NCBI RefSeq assembly: GCF_036588685.1
Contig: NC_086380.1
Coordinates: forward strand, 48,658,544-48,722,543
Direction: 5' to 3'
Length of the DNA stretch: 64,000 bases
Source of the DNA: Mytilus trossulus
Lineage: Eukaryota; Mollusca; Bivalvia; Mytilida; Mytilidae
Position numbers and translations under genes: made by a program. Shown piece by piece: positions 43,200 to 54,861 of the stretch. The first letter of the stretch is position 1, and each line of letters begins with the position of its first letter. Under the pieces are notes generated by a model. That model did not search any database and was not told the origin of the DNA. It worked only from the letters and a program-made list of their open reading frames with translations.

Positions 43200-43638
43200 A
43201 TTTTTTAACTTTTTAGCTCACCTGGTCCAAAGGGCCAAGTAAGCTGTTCTCATCACTTGGCGTCCGTTGTCCGTCGTCGTCATCCGTCGTCGTAAACTTT
43301 TAAAAAAATCTTCTCCTCTGAAACTACCAGGCCAAACTAAACCAAACTTGGCCACAATCATCATTAAGGTATCTAGTTTAAAAAATGTGTGGCGTGACCT
43401 GGCCAACCAACCAAGATGGCTGCCATGGCTAAAAATAGAACATAGGGGAAAAATGCAGTTTTCAGGTCAACATCTATCTGCCCTGAAATTTTCAGATGAA
43501 TCCCACAACCCGTTCTTGGGTTGCTGCCCCTGAATTTGTAATTTTAGGGAAATTTTGCTGTTTTTGGTTATTATCTTGAATAATATTATAAATAGAGATA
43601 AACCGTAAAAGCATTAATGTTCAGCAAAGTAAGATCTA
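43200..43638. repeat. Dispersed repeat R5, left part (interrupted)
   Basis: The block runs from TAGCTCACCTGGTCCAAAGG through CATCACTTGGCGTCCGTTGT, CCAACCAACCAAGATGGC and GGTTGCTGCCCCTGAATTTG to CAAAGTAAGATCTA. It breaks off where Helitron-like copy 2 begins and resumes at 45782. Confidence 0.75.
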
Positions 43639-43639
43639 A

Positions 43640-45781
43640 CCAGATGCTCCGCAGGGCGTAGCTTTATACGACCGCAGAGGTTGAACCCTGAACGGTTGGG
43701 GCAAGTATGGACACAACATTCAAGCTGGATTCAGCTCTAAATTTGGATTGGGATTAAATAGTTGACACAGCATAGGTTTCTGACACAGAATGAATGTGTT
43801 CTAATAAACTTAAAATTTTTGTTTTCTCGTACAGCAATTTATTATGTTGTTGAATATTAGTCCTCTCAAAAAAATGTTAGAAGAAATTTTCTTTTTATTT
43901 ATAAAATTTCAAATGAGAAAATTGAACCCAATTTTTTTAATCACATCCCCCTTTCTCTTATTCCAAAACTTATCTCAATTAAAATTTCTAATGGAGCTTG
44001 CAACAATAACTACTCATTTAAATACATCATAAAATATTAAGATGTGAAAAAATTGCTTGTTATCACTGAATGGTAAAGATTATTTTAATTTATCAGTTGG
44101 TAGTAAAAAGTGAGTATACATTGTATATTGTATATTGTATATAACAAAGATTTAAGTTGAATCTGAACAAAGAAAGAGAACTCCAATTAAAAAAAATTCT
44201 TGCAATTGCACAATATTATGCAATTAGATATTTCTTGCTTACTATTCTGGACAAAGAAAGATAACTCTAATTTAAAAAAATTTTGCTATTTCACAATATT
44301 GTGTAATTAGATATTTCTTGCCATTGCGCAATAATGTGCAATTGAAAAGACTTGCTATTGCACAATACATAATATAATAATTTTAGATCCTGATTTGGAC
44401 CAACTTGAAAACTGGGCCCATAATCAAAAATCTAAGTACATGTTTGGATTCAGCATATCAAAGAACCCCAAGATTTCAATTTTTGTTAAAATCAAACTAA
44501 GTTTAGTTTTGGACCCTTTGGACTTTAATGTAGACCAATTTGAAAACAAGACCAAAAATGAAGAATCTACATACACAGTTAGATTTGGCATATCAAAAAA
44601 CCACATTTATTCAATTTTTGATGAAATCAAACAAAGTTTAATGTTGGACCCCAATTTGGACCAACTTGAAAACTGGGCCAATAATCAAGAATCTAATTAC
44701 ATTTTTAGATTCAGCATATCAAAGAACCCAACCAATTCATTTTTGTCAAAATCAAACTAAGTTTAATTTTGGACCCTTTGGACCTTAATGTAGACCAATT
44801 TGAAAACGGGACCAAAAGTTAAGAATCTACATACACAGTTAGATTCGGCATATCAAAGAACCCCAATTATTCAATTTTGATGAAATCAAACAAAGTTTAA
44901 TTTTGGACCCTTTGGGCCCCTTATTCCTAAACTGTTGGGACCAAAACTCCGAAAATCAATACCAACCTTCCTTTTATGGTCATAAACCTTGTGTTTAAAT
45001 TTCATAGATTTCTATTCACTTATACTAACGTTATGGTGCGAAAACCAAGAAAAATGCTTTTTTGGGTCCCTTTTTGGCCCCTAGTTCCTAAACTGTTGGG
45101 ACCCAAACTCCCAAAATCAATACCAACCTTTCTTTTATGGTCATAAACCTTGTGTTTAAATTTCATAGATTTCTATTCACTTATACTAACGTTATGGTGC
45201 GAAAACCAAGAAAAATGCTTTTTTGGGTCCCTTTTTGGCCCCTAGTTCCTAAACTGTTGGGACCTAAACTCCCAAAATCAATACCAACCTTCCTTTTGTG
45301 GTCATAAACATTGTCTTTAAATTTCATTGATTTCTATTTACTTAAACTAAAGTTATTGTGCGAAAACCAAGAATAATGCTTATTTGGGCCCTTTTTTGGC
45401 CCCTAATTCCAAAAATGTTGAAACCAAAACTCCCAAAATCTATCCCAACCTTTCTTTTGTAGTCATAAACCTTGTGTCAAAATTTCATAGATTTCTATTA
45501 ACTTAAACTACAGTTATAGTGTGAAAACCAAGAAAATGCTTATTTGGGCCCTTTTTGGCCCCTAATTCCTAAAATGTTGGGACCAAAACTCCCAAAATCA
45601 ATACCAACCTTTCTTTTGTGGTCATAAACCTTGTGTTAAAATTTCATAGATTTCTATTCACTTTTACTAAAGTTAGAGTGCGAAAACTAAAAGTATTCGG
45701 ACGACGACGACGCAGACGACGAGGCCAACGTGATAGCAATATACGACGAAATTTTTTTCAAATTTTGCGGTCGTATAAAAA
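43640..45781 (-). mobile_element. Helitron/Helentron-like non-autonomous element, copy 2
   Basis: Same ends as copy 1: CCAGATGCTCCGCAGGGCG at the left, TGCGGTCGTATAAA at the right. It is the longest copy, with about five units of the roughly 165-bp array (CTTGTGTTTAAATTTCATAG) and several of the roughly 130-bp array (GACCAACTTGAAAACTGGGC). It splits R5. On the minus strand the host reads GACTTA before and TTAGATC after the element, consistent with insertion between A and T without a duplication. Confidence 0.6.
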
Positions 45782-46450
45782 TAAGTCAACAAAACCAAAA
45801 TGGTCAGATGACCCCTTTAGGAGTTATTGCCCTTTATATTCAATTTAAAACCATTTTTCGTAAATCTTAGTAATCTTTTACAAAAATCTTCTCCTCTGAA
45901 ACTACAGGGCCAAATTAAACCAAACTTGGCCACACAATCATCATTGGAGTATCTAGTTTAAAAATGTGTGGTTTGACCCGGCCAACCAACCAAGATGGCC
46001 ACCATGGCTTAAAATAGAACATAGGGGTAAAATGCAGTTTTTGGCTTATAACTCAAAAACCAAAGCATTTAGGGCAAATCTGACGGGAGAGTAAAATTGT
46101 TTATCAGGTCATAATCTATCTGCCATAAAATTTTCAGATGGATTGGACAACCCACTGTTAGGTTGCTGCCCCTGAATTGGTCATTTTTAGGAAATTTTGC
46201 TGTTTTTGGTTATTATCTTGAATATTATTATAGATAGAGATAAACTGCAAACAGCAACAATGTACAATAAAGTAAGATCTACAAATAAGTCAACATAACC
46301 AAAATGGTCAATTGACCCCCTAAGGAGTTATTGTCCTTTATAGTCAATTTTTAACAATTTTCATAAAATTTGTAAATTTCAACTAACATTTTCCAATGAA
46401 ACTACTAGGCCAAGTTCAATATAGATGGAAATAATTGTAAGCAGCAAGAA
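45782..46450. repeat. Dispersed repeat R5, right part, with a second unit
   Basis: The block resumes with TAAGTCAACAAAACC and AGGAGTTATTGCCCTTTA. A second R5 unit (45884-46380) then repeats CTTCTCCTCTGAAACTACAG to GTAAGATCTACAAATAAGTC, showing an intact version of the site hit by the element. Confidence 0.7.
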
Positions 46451-46479
46451 TGTTCAGTAAAGTAAGATGAACAAAGATG

Positions 46480-47330
46480 TACAAACACATCACCATCACC
46501 AAAACCATAAAAAAGAGGTCAAGGACATTGCACACGTGACTGACTAAAACTTCTTATCATGAGGCATCTATATACATAGTATGAAGCATCCAGGTCTTCT
46601 GCCTTCTAAAACAAAAAGCTTTCAAGAAGTGAGCTATCACCGCCGCTGCCGTAGCCGCCCCATCACTATCCCTATGTCGAGCTTTCTGCAACAAAAGTTG
46701 CAGGCTCGACAAAAACTTAACAATAACCACTGAACCAGGAAATTGAGGTCAAGGTCAGATGACACCTGCCCATTGGAATGTACACCTTACAGTCCTTCCA
46801 TTCACTGAATATACTAGACCTATTGCTTATAGTATCTGAGATATGAACTTGGCCACAAAACTAAAATCTTGCTCACTGATCCATAAAATGAGGTCGAGGT
46901 CAAGTAAAAACTGTCTGACTGGCATGAGGACCTTGCAAGGTACGCACATACCAAATATAGCTTATATGGAGAAACTTTAACTTTGTCATTAAGTAGTCAT
47001 TGAACCATGAAAATGAGGTCAAGGACATTGGACCTGTGACTGATTGAAACTTCGTAACATGAGGCATCCATATACAAAGTATGAAGTACCCAGGTCTTCC
47101 ACCTTCTAAAATATAAAGCTTTTAAAAGTTAGCTAATACCGCTGCCACTGGATCACTATCCCTATGTCCAGCTTTCTGGGACAAAAGTTGCAGGCTCGAC
47201 AAAAATCATAGAGATCCATTCACATAAACTAAAGTTACTGTGCAGAAACCAATGTGTTGTTAGACAACGCGGGGGAAGATATCATACCATTATAATAGAT
47301 CCCAAATTGTTTTTGGCAGTTGTATAAAAA
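46480..47330. repeat. Dispersed repeat R4, further units
   Basis: Two R4 units are followed by ACAAAAGTTGCAGGCTCGAC, which occurs twice (46690, 47173). A fragment resembling the Helitron-like element's array (CATTCACATAAACTAAAGTT) lies near 47218. Confidence 0.55.
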
Positions 47331-47439
47331 ATTTAACCCTATAATGTTATATTTTTAGCCATGGTTGCAATGTTTTTTGTCAACAAAGAAAATAAAACAA
47401 AAACTTTAATCTAGATACCTTTCAGATTAGCTTTTGTTG

Positions 47440-47580
47440 TAATTAATTCATTAGTTTCAGAGGAGAAGATGTTTGAAATTGTGTACTCTGGACGGAGTTT
47501 GAAGGACAACAAACACCGTCGCCATGTGATGGCAAAAGCTCTCATTTCCTTCAGAAAGGTGACTTAAAAACAACAAAAAC
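47440..47580. repeat. R5 fragment, inverted
   Basis: TTTCAGAGGAGAAGATG, GGACGGAGTTTGAAGGACAA and CACCGTCGCCATGTGATGGC are the reverse complement of the R5 5' end, diverged. Confidence 0.5.
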
Positions 47581-47584
47581 AATA

Positions 47585-50340
47585 ATTTGTGTACTTCATT
47601 TTATTATTAAAAGTTAAATACTGCTCTGCCTGCACATCACTTGCTGGCCTATAAATGACCAAAACTTGCTTCCTTAATAATGTTGTTCCATTCATGCAAG
47701 CTTACCTTATCTAAAATCATTAAGATTAATCTTGTAGTGCTTCACTTTGTTTAGATTTTTCAACAACCAACATTGAAATGTTTTATGGCTAGAAGTGCTA
47801 TTTTTTTAAATTTGGTCTTATTTTTTGCAATTAAAATATATTAGGTGCTTTTACTTTCCATATGAATTTATTCCTTATTATCATTTTATTACTATCTAAA
47901 ATCTTCCTTTCATGCAACATAGGTTTAATTGTATCAAGTGAGCAATATTCGTTAGATTTATTTCACATAAATAAAATTTTAGAACACAAAAAGCCTACCA
48001 GTAAATAGGATTTCAAACACTTCTAAACATTATCATGTCTTCTGGACATTTATGCTACTTAATACATGTATACACACATTTTATTCATTTCTAGACAAAT
48101 CATTTCTGTGACTTCTATGGAGAAGCCCTATGTTATGGGAGATAACTCCACCTTCCAGACATGTATAATGTAAAAGCTCATCAATTTGATCTATGGTGAA
48201 TTCAAATAGTGTTTTTTTGTTTTATGTCTATGTGTGTTTCTACCACATGCATCAAAGATTTAAAGAATTCATGAGAAAAAAATCTATGACATGATCGACT
48301 TAATACAAACAATCCAGTCCTTTAATTAGGTCTGTTTAATTTTTCAATAATTTCATCCTAACAATAACACTGTAAAACAATACCTTCCTGTTCCTGATTA
48401 TTAAGTGCTAGTCTACCTAAGAATCAGGCAGTGGTGAAAACATGACAAACAAAAATCCACTCAGGTTGACATTAATTTATGTTCAAAATGTATAATGATG
48501 CAAAAATATACCACTCGTTTTCTTGTCCTGTTCTGGTAATTGAAGATAAAATTTGGTTACAATGCACTAGAAATTAACAATGAAGGGGAGCTTACTCTGT
48601 AATTTGCTATCATTCTAACCAAAGTTTATTTAAAGATTTCTCAAGATACCAGACACGCAGACACTAAAGACCTACCATTTCTAACTCAGGATGAGTGTTA
48701 CTTCAAAATAGGATGGCTAGGTAGGTGGGTTTTTTTCAGGCATATTTTTTTTTTTTCAAAATTGCCTGATTCTAACAAAGACTGGCACTTAAAATAAAAA
48801 ACTTTGACTTCATACATAGACAAAAGTGCAGTTTCCAAAAATGAAGACATTCACAGAAGGCGTATGCAAACAAGAGAAAAAGCACTAATACTCAAACAAA
48901 TTTATTATTTCTTTCCTTCCAGTTATGAAATTATATTATTTATATAGTTAATATACTAGCTACTTTATCTAAAAAAAAAATTAAGTATTTCCAACAGAGA
49001 ATGCAAAGACTTTGACTCTGTTTTAAAGAATAAAACTGTGAATTCAAAAAATTTTAATGTTTTAAATAATGGTAAAAATACAACAGTGCCAGGTTTGCAT
49101 TAACAAAATCTCTCATAATATTAGCAGTGAATTTTATTCATATTTTTTTTTTGTAATCACATAAATTACAGTTCACATTTTTGCCATAGGTCAAGAATTC
49201 ACATGATTAATTTCCAAATTTACAGTAATTGAATAAAAATATTAATTAGCACATTTCATATCTATGTATTTTGATGTGGCCAAAAATAGTAAATTGTACC
49301 TTTGTTAGCTTTTAATAATGATATAATCAAAACTTTTTTAAATACATGTTACGATTTAATCGAAACTTAACTCAGATATACCGATAATGAAAACTAACTG
49401 TTAGATGTTCTTCAACCGAATTATGAGAGACTACTAGAAAATTATGAGGTAAATTGGACAAAAAGTACTAAAAATAAAACCTGGAACTCGATCAGCAAAA
49501 ACCATTCTTCCACTTCAGAGCTAGATAAATGGCTCTTTACACAAAAGTTAACTCTTGTAAACATAAAATGCCATCGTGAAAAGAAAAAAAAAATGCATTT
49601 ATTATTTTTAGAAGACTTTTTAAAAGTGAAGACAAAATTTGAGAAGTATTTTCTTTATAAATAAGTTCACAATATTTTAACATAAAAACATAATCTAATC
49701 AAAATGAAAGCAGCACCAAATATCATCTAATAATACAGCACACATCTTATATTAAAAAAAATGGTCTTCTTTATAATGCCACACTATTTCAAAAGATAAA
49801 AATGCACCATTTAGTTCATAATCATAAATTTCAAAAAGTTTTTTTATAATACACTTACAGAGCATATTTTAAGTTATAAATTGTTAAAAGCTATATATTA
49901 TGGGTTGTATAGTAAAATGACCATTTATAAAAACAGCCCTAATTAAGGCCATACAAATGTTATCATCTAATTCTCCAATAAAATATTTTTTGGTTAAATT
50001 CAGAAATTTGAGAACTAATGTTTATAGTAAGACTTTTTGTAGACATGACTTCTATTCAAAACTAACATGCTTAGGAATATAAGGTCAGTTATTTCATAAA
50101 TTATTTATTCATATGTGGAATGTAAAATCCTTCCGTGATCTCATACATTGCAGTTGTTCAGGAATAATTTGTGACACTTTTCAATAAGAAGATTTCTCCT
50201 AGTCCTGCTTAAACACAAATGTAAATGACCAATATAATTTGATAGTTAAAATCAGTGCCTTTTGTTAAAACAGAGATTCCAGCTCTCTTCACAATCAAAA
50301 AACAGAATATTTAAATATTGGGTTTACATGATCATTTTAT
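47585..50340. other. AT-rich non-repetitive stretch
   Basis: No gene, long open frame or copy of the window's repeats was found over 2.7 kb, which is unusual here. It could be intergenic, or a distal part of the RILPL 3' region; I cannot decide. Confidence 0.35.
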
Positions 50341-50347
50341 CAACAAA

Positions 50348-52291
50348 CCAGATGCTCCGCAGGGCGTAGCTTTATACGAACGCAGAGGTTGAACCCTGAA
50401 CAGTTGGGGCAAGTATGGACACAACATTCAAGCTGGATTCCGCTCTAAATTTGGATTGTGATTAAATAGTTGACACAGCATAGGTTTCTGACACAATGAA
50501 TATATTCAAATGAACTTAAAATTTTTGTTTTCTCTTAGAGCAATTCACTATGCTGTTGAATATTAATCCTCTCAAAAAAATGTTTGAAGAAATTTTCTTT
50601 TTATTTATGAAATTTCAAATGAGAAAAATTGAACCCAATTTTTTAATCACATCCCCCTTTCCCTTATTCCAAAACTAATTTCAATTAAAATATTCTAATG
50701 GAGTTTGCAACAATTACTACTCATTTAAATACATCATAAAATATTAAGATGTAAAAAAACTGCTTGTAATCACTGAATGGTAAAGATTATTTAAATTTAT
50801 CAGTTGGTAGTAAAAAGTGAATATACATTGTATATTGTATATAACAAAGATTTAAGTTGATTCTGGACAAAGAAAGATAACTCCAATTAAAAAAAATTCT
50901 TGCAGATATTTCTTGCTTACTATACTGGACAAAGAAAGATAACTCTTAATCAAAAAAAAATTTGCTATTTCACAATATTGTGAAATTAGATATTTCTTGC
51001 CATTGCACAATACTGTGCTATTGAAAAGACTTGCTATTGCACAATACTTAATATAATAATTTTAGATCCTGATTTGGACCAACTTGAAAACTGGGCCCAT
51101 AATCAAAAATCTAAGTACATGTTTATATTCAGCATATCAAAGAGGCCCAAGAATTTAATTTTTGTTAAAATCAAACTTAGTTTAATTTTGGACCCTTTGC
51201 ACTTTAATTTAGACCAATTTTAAAACTGGACCAAAAATTAAGAATCTACATACACAGTTAGATTTGGCATATCAAACAACACTAATTATTCAATTTTTGA
51301 TGAAATCAAACAATGTTTAATTTTGGACCTCGATTTGGGCCAACTTGAAAACTGGGCCAATAATCAAAAATCTAAATACATTTTTAGATTCAGCATTTCA
51401 AAGAACCCCAAGGTTTCAATTTTTGTTAAAATCAAACTAAGTTAAATTTTGGACCCTTTGGACCTTAATGTAGACCAATTTGAAAACGGGACCAAAAATT
51501 AAGAATCTACATACACAGTTAGATTCGGCATATTAAAGAACCCCAATTATTCAATTTTGATGAAATCAAACAAAGTTTAATTTTGGACCCTTTGGGCCCC
51601 TTTTTCCTTAACTGTTGGGACCAAAACTCCCAAAATCAATACCAACCTTCCTTTTATAGTCATAAACCTTGTGTTTAAATTTCATAGATTTCTATTTACT
51701 TATACTAACGCTATGGTGCGAAAACCAAGAAAAATGCTTATTTGGGTCCCTTTTTGGCCCCTAATTCCTAAACTGTTGGGACCGAAACTCCCAAAATCAA
51801 TACCAACCTTCCTTTTGTGGTCATAAACATTGTGTTTAAATTTCATTGATTTCTATTTACTTTAACTAAAGTTATTGTGCGAAAACTAAGAATAATGCTT
51901 ATTTGGGCCCTTTTTTGGCCCCTAATTCCTCAACTGTTGAAACCAAAACTCCCAAAATCAATCCCAACCTTTCTTTTGTGGTCATAAACCTTGTGTCAAA
52001 ATTTCATAGATTTCTATTAACTTAAACTAAAGTTATAGTGCGAAAACAAAGAAAATGCTTATTTGGGCCCTTTTTGGCCCCTAATTCCTAAAATGTTGGG
52101 ACCAAAACTACCAAAATCAATACCAGCCTTCCTTTTATGGTCATAAACCTTGTGTTAAAATTTCATAGATTTCTATTCACTTTTACTAAAGTTAGAGTGC
52201 GAAAACTAAAAGTATTCGGACGACGACGACGACGCCAACGTGATAGCAATATACGACGAAAATTTTTTCAAAATTTGCGGTCGTATAAAAA
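50348..52291 (-). mobile_element. Helitron/Helentron-like non-autonomous element, copy 3
   Basis: Same termini as copies 1 and 2, except for one substitution in the left 14-mer (ACGAACGCA). The palindrome-rich 5' block is partly deleted (near 50900), and four units of the roughly 165-bp array remain. On the minus strand the flanks are A before and T after, as in copy 2. Confidence 0.55.
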
Positions 52292-52850
52292 TATGGAGTG
52301 GTCAACTGTCAATAATTCACAGATGACCATCATGTGTGTTTTTGTTAGAACCAGATAGTTAATTTTATAATGTCTTAAATAATAAAATAAAGCAAATCAT
52401 TATTGTTTTTATAAATATTTCAGACATATAATTGACTATTTATCTAAGTTTAAAAAAAAATCAATAAAAATTATTGATAGAAAATTAAAATATAGGCGTC
52501 ACAGATTTCAGTACAAGAACTGTACTATTTTTTTCTTTTAATATACATTTAATTTTATTACATTGATACAAACATAAAAACATATGTACAGATATCACAA
52601 CTGAATACGAAAACTTAACAAAATATATAACAAACAGTTAACGTAATAGCTGCAAAGTATTCCTTCTGATACAAATCACTTATCTTACACAATATTGGTT
52701 GTTAATGACATTCAGATGTACACTTTTGAATATAGAGGTTAATTTAGACAAAGCAGTTCAATAAATAAAAAATTATCGCAAACAGAATATAAGCTGAAAA
52801 CTTGCTTTTATTATAGTGTGTACTGATCTTTTAGTATATGAAAAGTTTGG
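52292..52850. other. Unassigned AT-rich sequence
   Basis: Nothing recognisable between Helitron-like copy 3 and the R2 fragment. Confidence 0.35.
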
Positions 52851-53795
52851 GTTTTTTAAATTGGGGTAAAAACTCTAATTTGGCATTAAAATTAGAACGG
52901 TCCTACTAAAAAGCGTCCGGGAGCGCCTGAAAGCGCCCCGGAAAAGAAAAGGCGCCCGGGGAAGGAAAATTAGCGCCCAGGGAAATAAAATAAAAATATT
53001 TTATAACAATAATTTTTTTTCCTAAAAAAAAATCATTGCTTGTTTTGTCCTTAATATAATTGGGGATATGTACAGTGCTACATCGAAAGTGTTGTTTATA
53101 TCTTTTTATAAAACTAAAACTTTGACTGTTTTAATGTCTATGCTTATCAGGAATTTAATGCTTAGTTTTGAATTAAACCAAACTCCTGCTTTTTACCCCC
53201 TTCATTTAACTACTGTACATGTATAGTACTGCTTTATTTGCTGATTTATTATGTGTAACTCTTTTAATTTTGATTAGATAAATATTATCTGTGAAATTTA
53301 AGTAGTTTTTTACATTTTTCATTTTAATATTGTTTTTGAAAAACATGTCTTTTGAAGTTTTGCATTTTATAAATATTCCCCATATACTTTGATCAATTAT
53401 TATCTGTCTTTCCAAATAGTATTCATATATCATTGTTGAAATTGAAACATTCATACTTGTTTTTGTGCTTTATTATAAATGTCTTTTAACTGAATTTGAA
53501 AATAACTTGTCTAAAATTTTTAAAAAAATCAATGTACATAGCTTATTTCATTGATACAAATGCCAATAAAATATTTATTAATTTTCCCCAGGCTCATTTT
53601 CTTTCCCCCCATGCCCTATTTGTTCTTCCCCAGGCACTTTTTCTTCACCCGGGCGCATTTTAGTAGGACCCAATTAGAACATCAAAAACTACCTTGGCCA
53701 AAAACTTTTCCCAATTCTTAACCTGAAGTGGAACAGCCAAATGAACGGAGGCACAGATCAAAAAACATAATGCCCCGAAGTTGGGCATAAAATAA
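52850..53795 (+). repeat. Dispersed repeat R2, split copy
   Basis: TTGGGGTAAAAACTCTAATT precedes the foldback element and ATCAAAAACTACCTTGGCC follows it. The 5' part of R2 is missing and the terminal ACGGACG run is reduced. Confidence 0.65.
52898..53671. mobile_element. Foldback-like element inserted in repeat R2
   Basis: The termini pair GGTCCTACTAAAA with TTTTAGTAGGACC and extend through GCGYCCGGG. AATTAGAA is duplicated exactly (52890-52897, 53672-53679). The left subterminal region has four GCGCC-containing units with GGGGAAG spacers. The right has inverted CCCCAGGC-type units. The core is non-coding (the minus frame at 53206-53454 has no family). The insertion separates R2 sequence that is continuous at 15600-15690 and 58395-58500. 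Confidence 0.85.
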
Positions 53796-53799
53796 AACT

Positions 53800-54690
53800 T
53801 TGCAACTATTACATTTCCATTATAACATCAACAAAATAAAATGGGATAAAACATAGAGGTATATTGGCACATTTTAGCTCTATATCAATAAATAACTGCA
53901 AGCAAAATTCACAGCACTTTAAGTCCCTTTATGAATATCGATTTTTTAATTAGACTCCAGAAATTTATAGAAGTTACAATTTGGTTGTTATTCCATATCA
54001 ATAATTAAATGGAAAATTCCATTTTCTGTTATCAAACTGCTAATTCATGATTGTGTGCCATTAAAAGTAACGAACCCTGTCAAAATGAAGTAATATAAAG
54101 CTGCTTTGCTTAAATGAACAAAAATGAACTTCTTATTTTTCCATACAAAACACAAGCAAAATGTACAAATCTTTTATCCATTCCATTCATACAAACTGTT
54201 TTATGAGTATTTTGATATGCTTGTTGCAAATCTGGTCCCACAATGCATCAGAATGTTTTTATGACAATGGTTGTCATGGGACATATTAACATACATGTAC
54301 CTTAGTCATTGTCATTGAATAAAACATTCCATGCAGTATATAAGATGCATTAAAATTACTAAAACAATACCGTGCGAGGGCTGAAAAGCCAGTCAAGGTC
54401 GTTAAACACTTCCATATATAAAACAATGCCTATATACGCACAACCTGATTTTTCTTACAAAACTACAATTTTAGTACTAATTTAAGAATGCCAGATATAG
54501 ATTCATGGCTTGAAGTAAGATGGCGACTAAAAATAAAATATTGCCTTCCTAGTACAAAAGATATACGTGTGGTTTATACATTTATTTACAGGGAATGCAT
54601 GTCAACCTCTTTCCCTTTAATTTAACCCTGAATCAACCTTTTTCTTTTTGAAAATAAAATAAAAAGACAAATAATATATATATTATATGC
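53800..54690. other. AT-rich sequence, nothing recognised
   Basis: No gene or repeat copy was found. Confidence 0.35.
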
Positions 54691-54698
54691 GTGGTACA

Positions 54699-54860
54699 TT
54701 TATATAGAATAATCATACATTGTCTCGAAATATCAATGTTATTTGTATGAGGCTTAGAAACAGGTAGAAAGCGAGGCTGTGCCGAGCATTTCTACCTGTT
54801 TCGAGCCGAGTACAAATAACCGATTGATATTTCAAGACAATGTATGGTTATTCTTTATAT
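54699..54860. repeat. Long palindrome related to P2
   Basis: The arms start AGAATAATCATACATTGTCT and meet around GGTAGAAAGCGAGGCTGTGC. The sub-motifs TTATTTGTATGAGGCTTAGA and ATATTTCAAGACA are shared with the P2 palindromes at 20304-20451 and 20873-21020, in the same relative position. Confidence 0.75.
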
Positions 54861-54861
54861 G

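Noticed and set aside
53206..53454. 82-codon frame inside the foldback element as a transposase
   Set aside because: Too short, no catalytic motif, low complexity and AT-driven composition.
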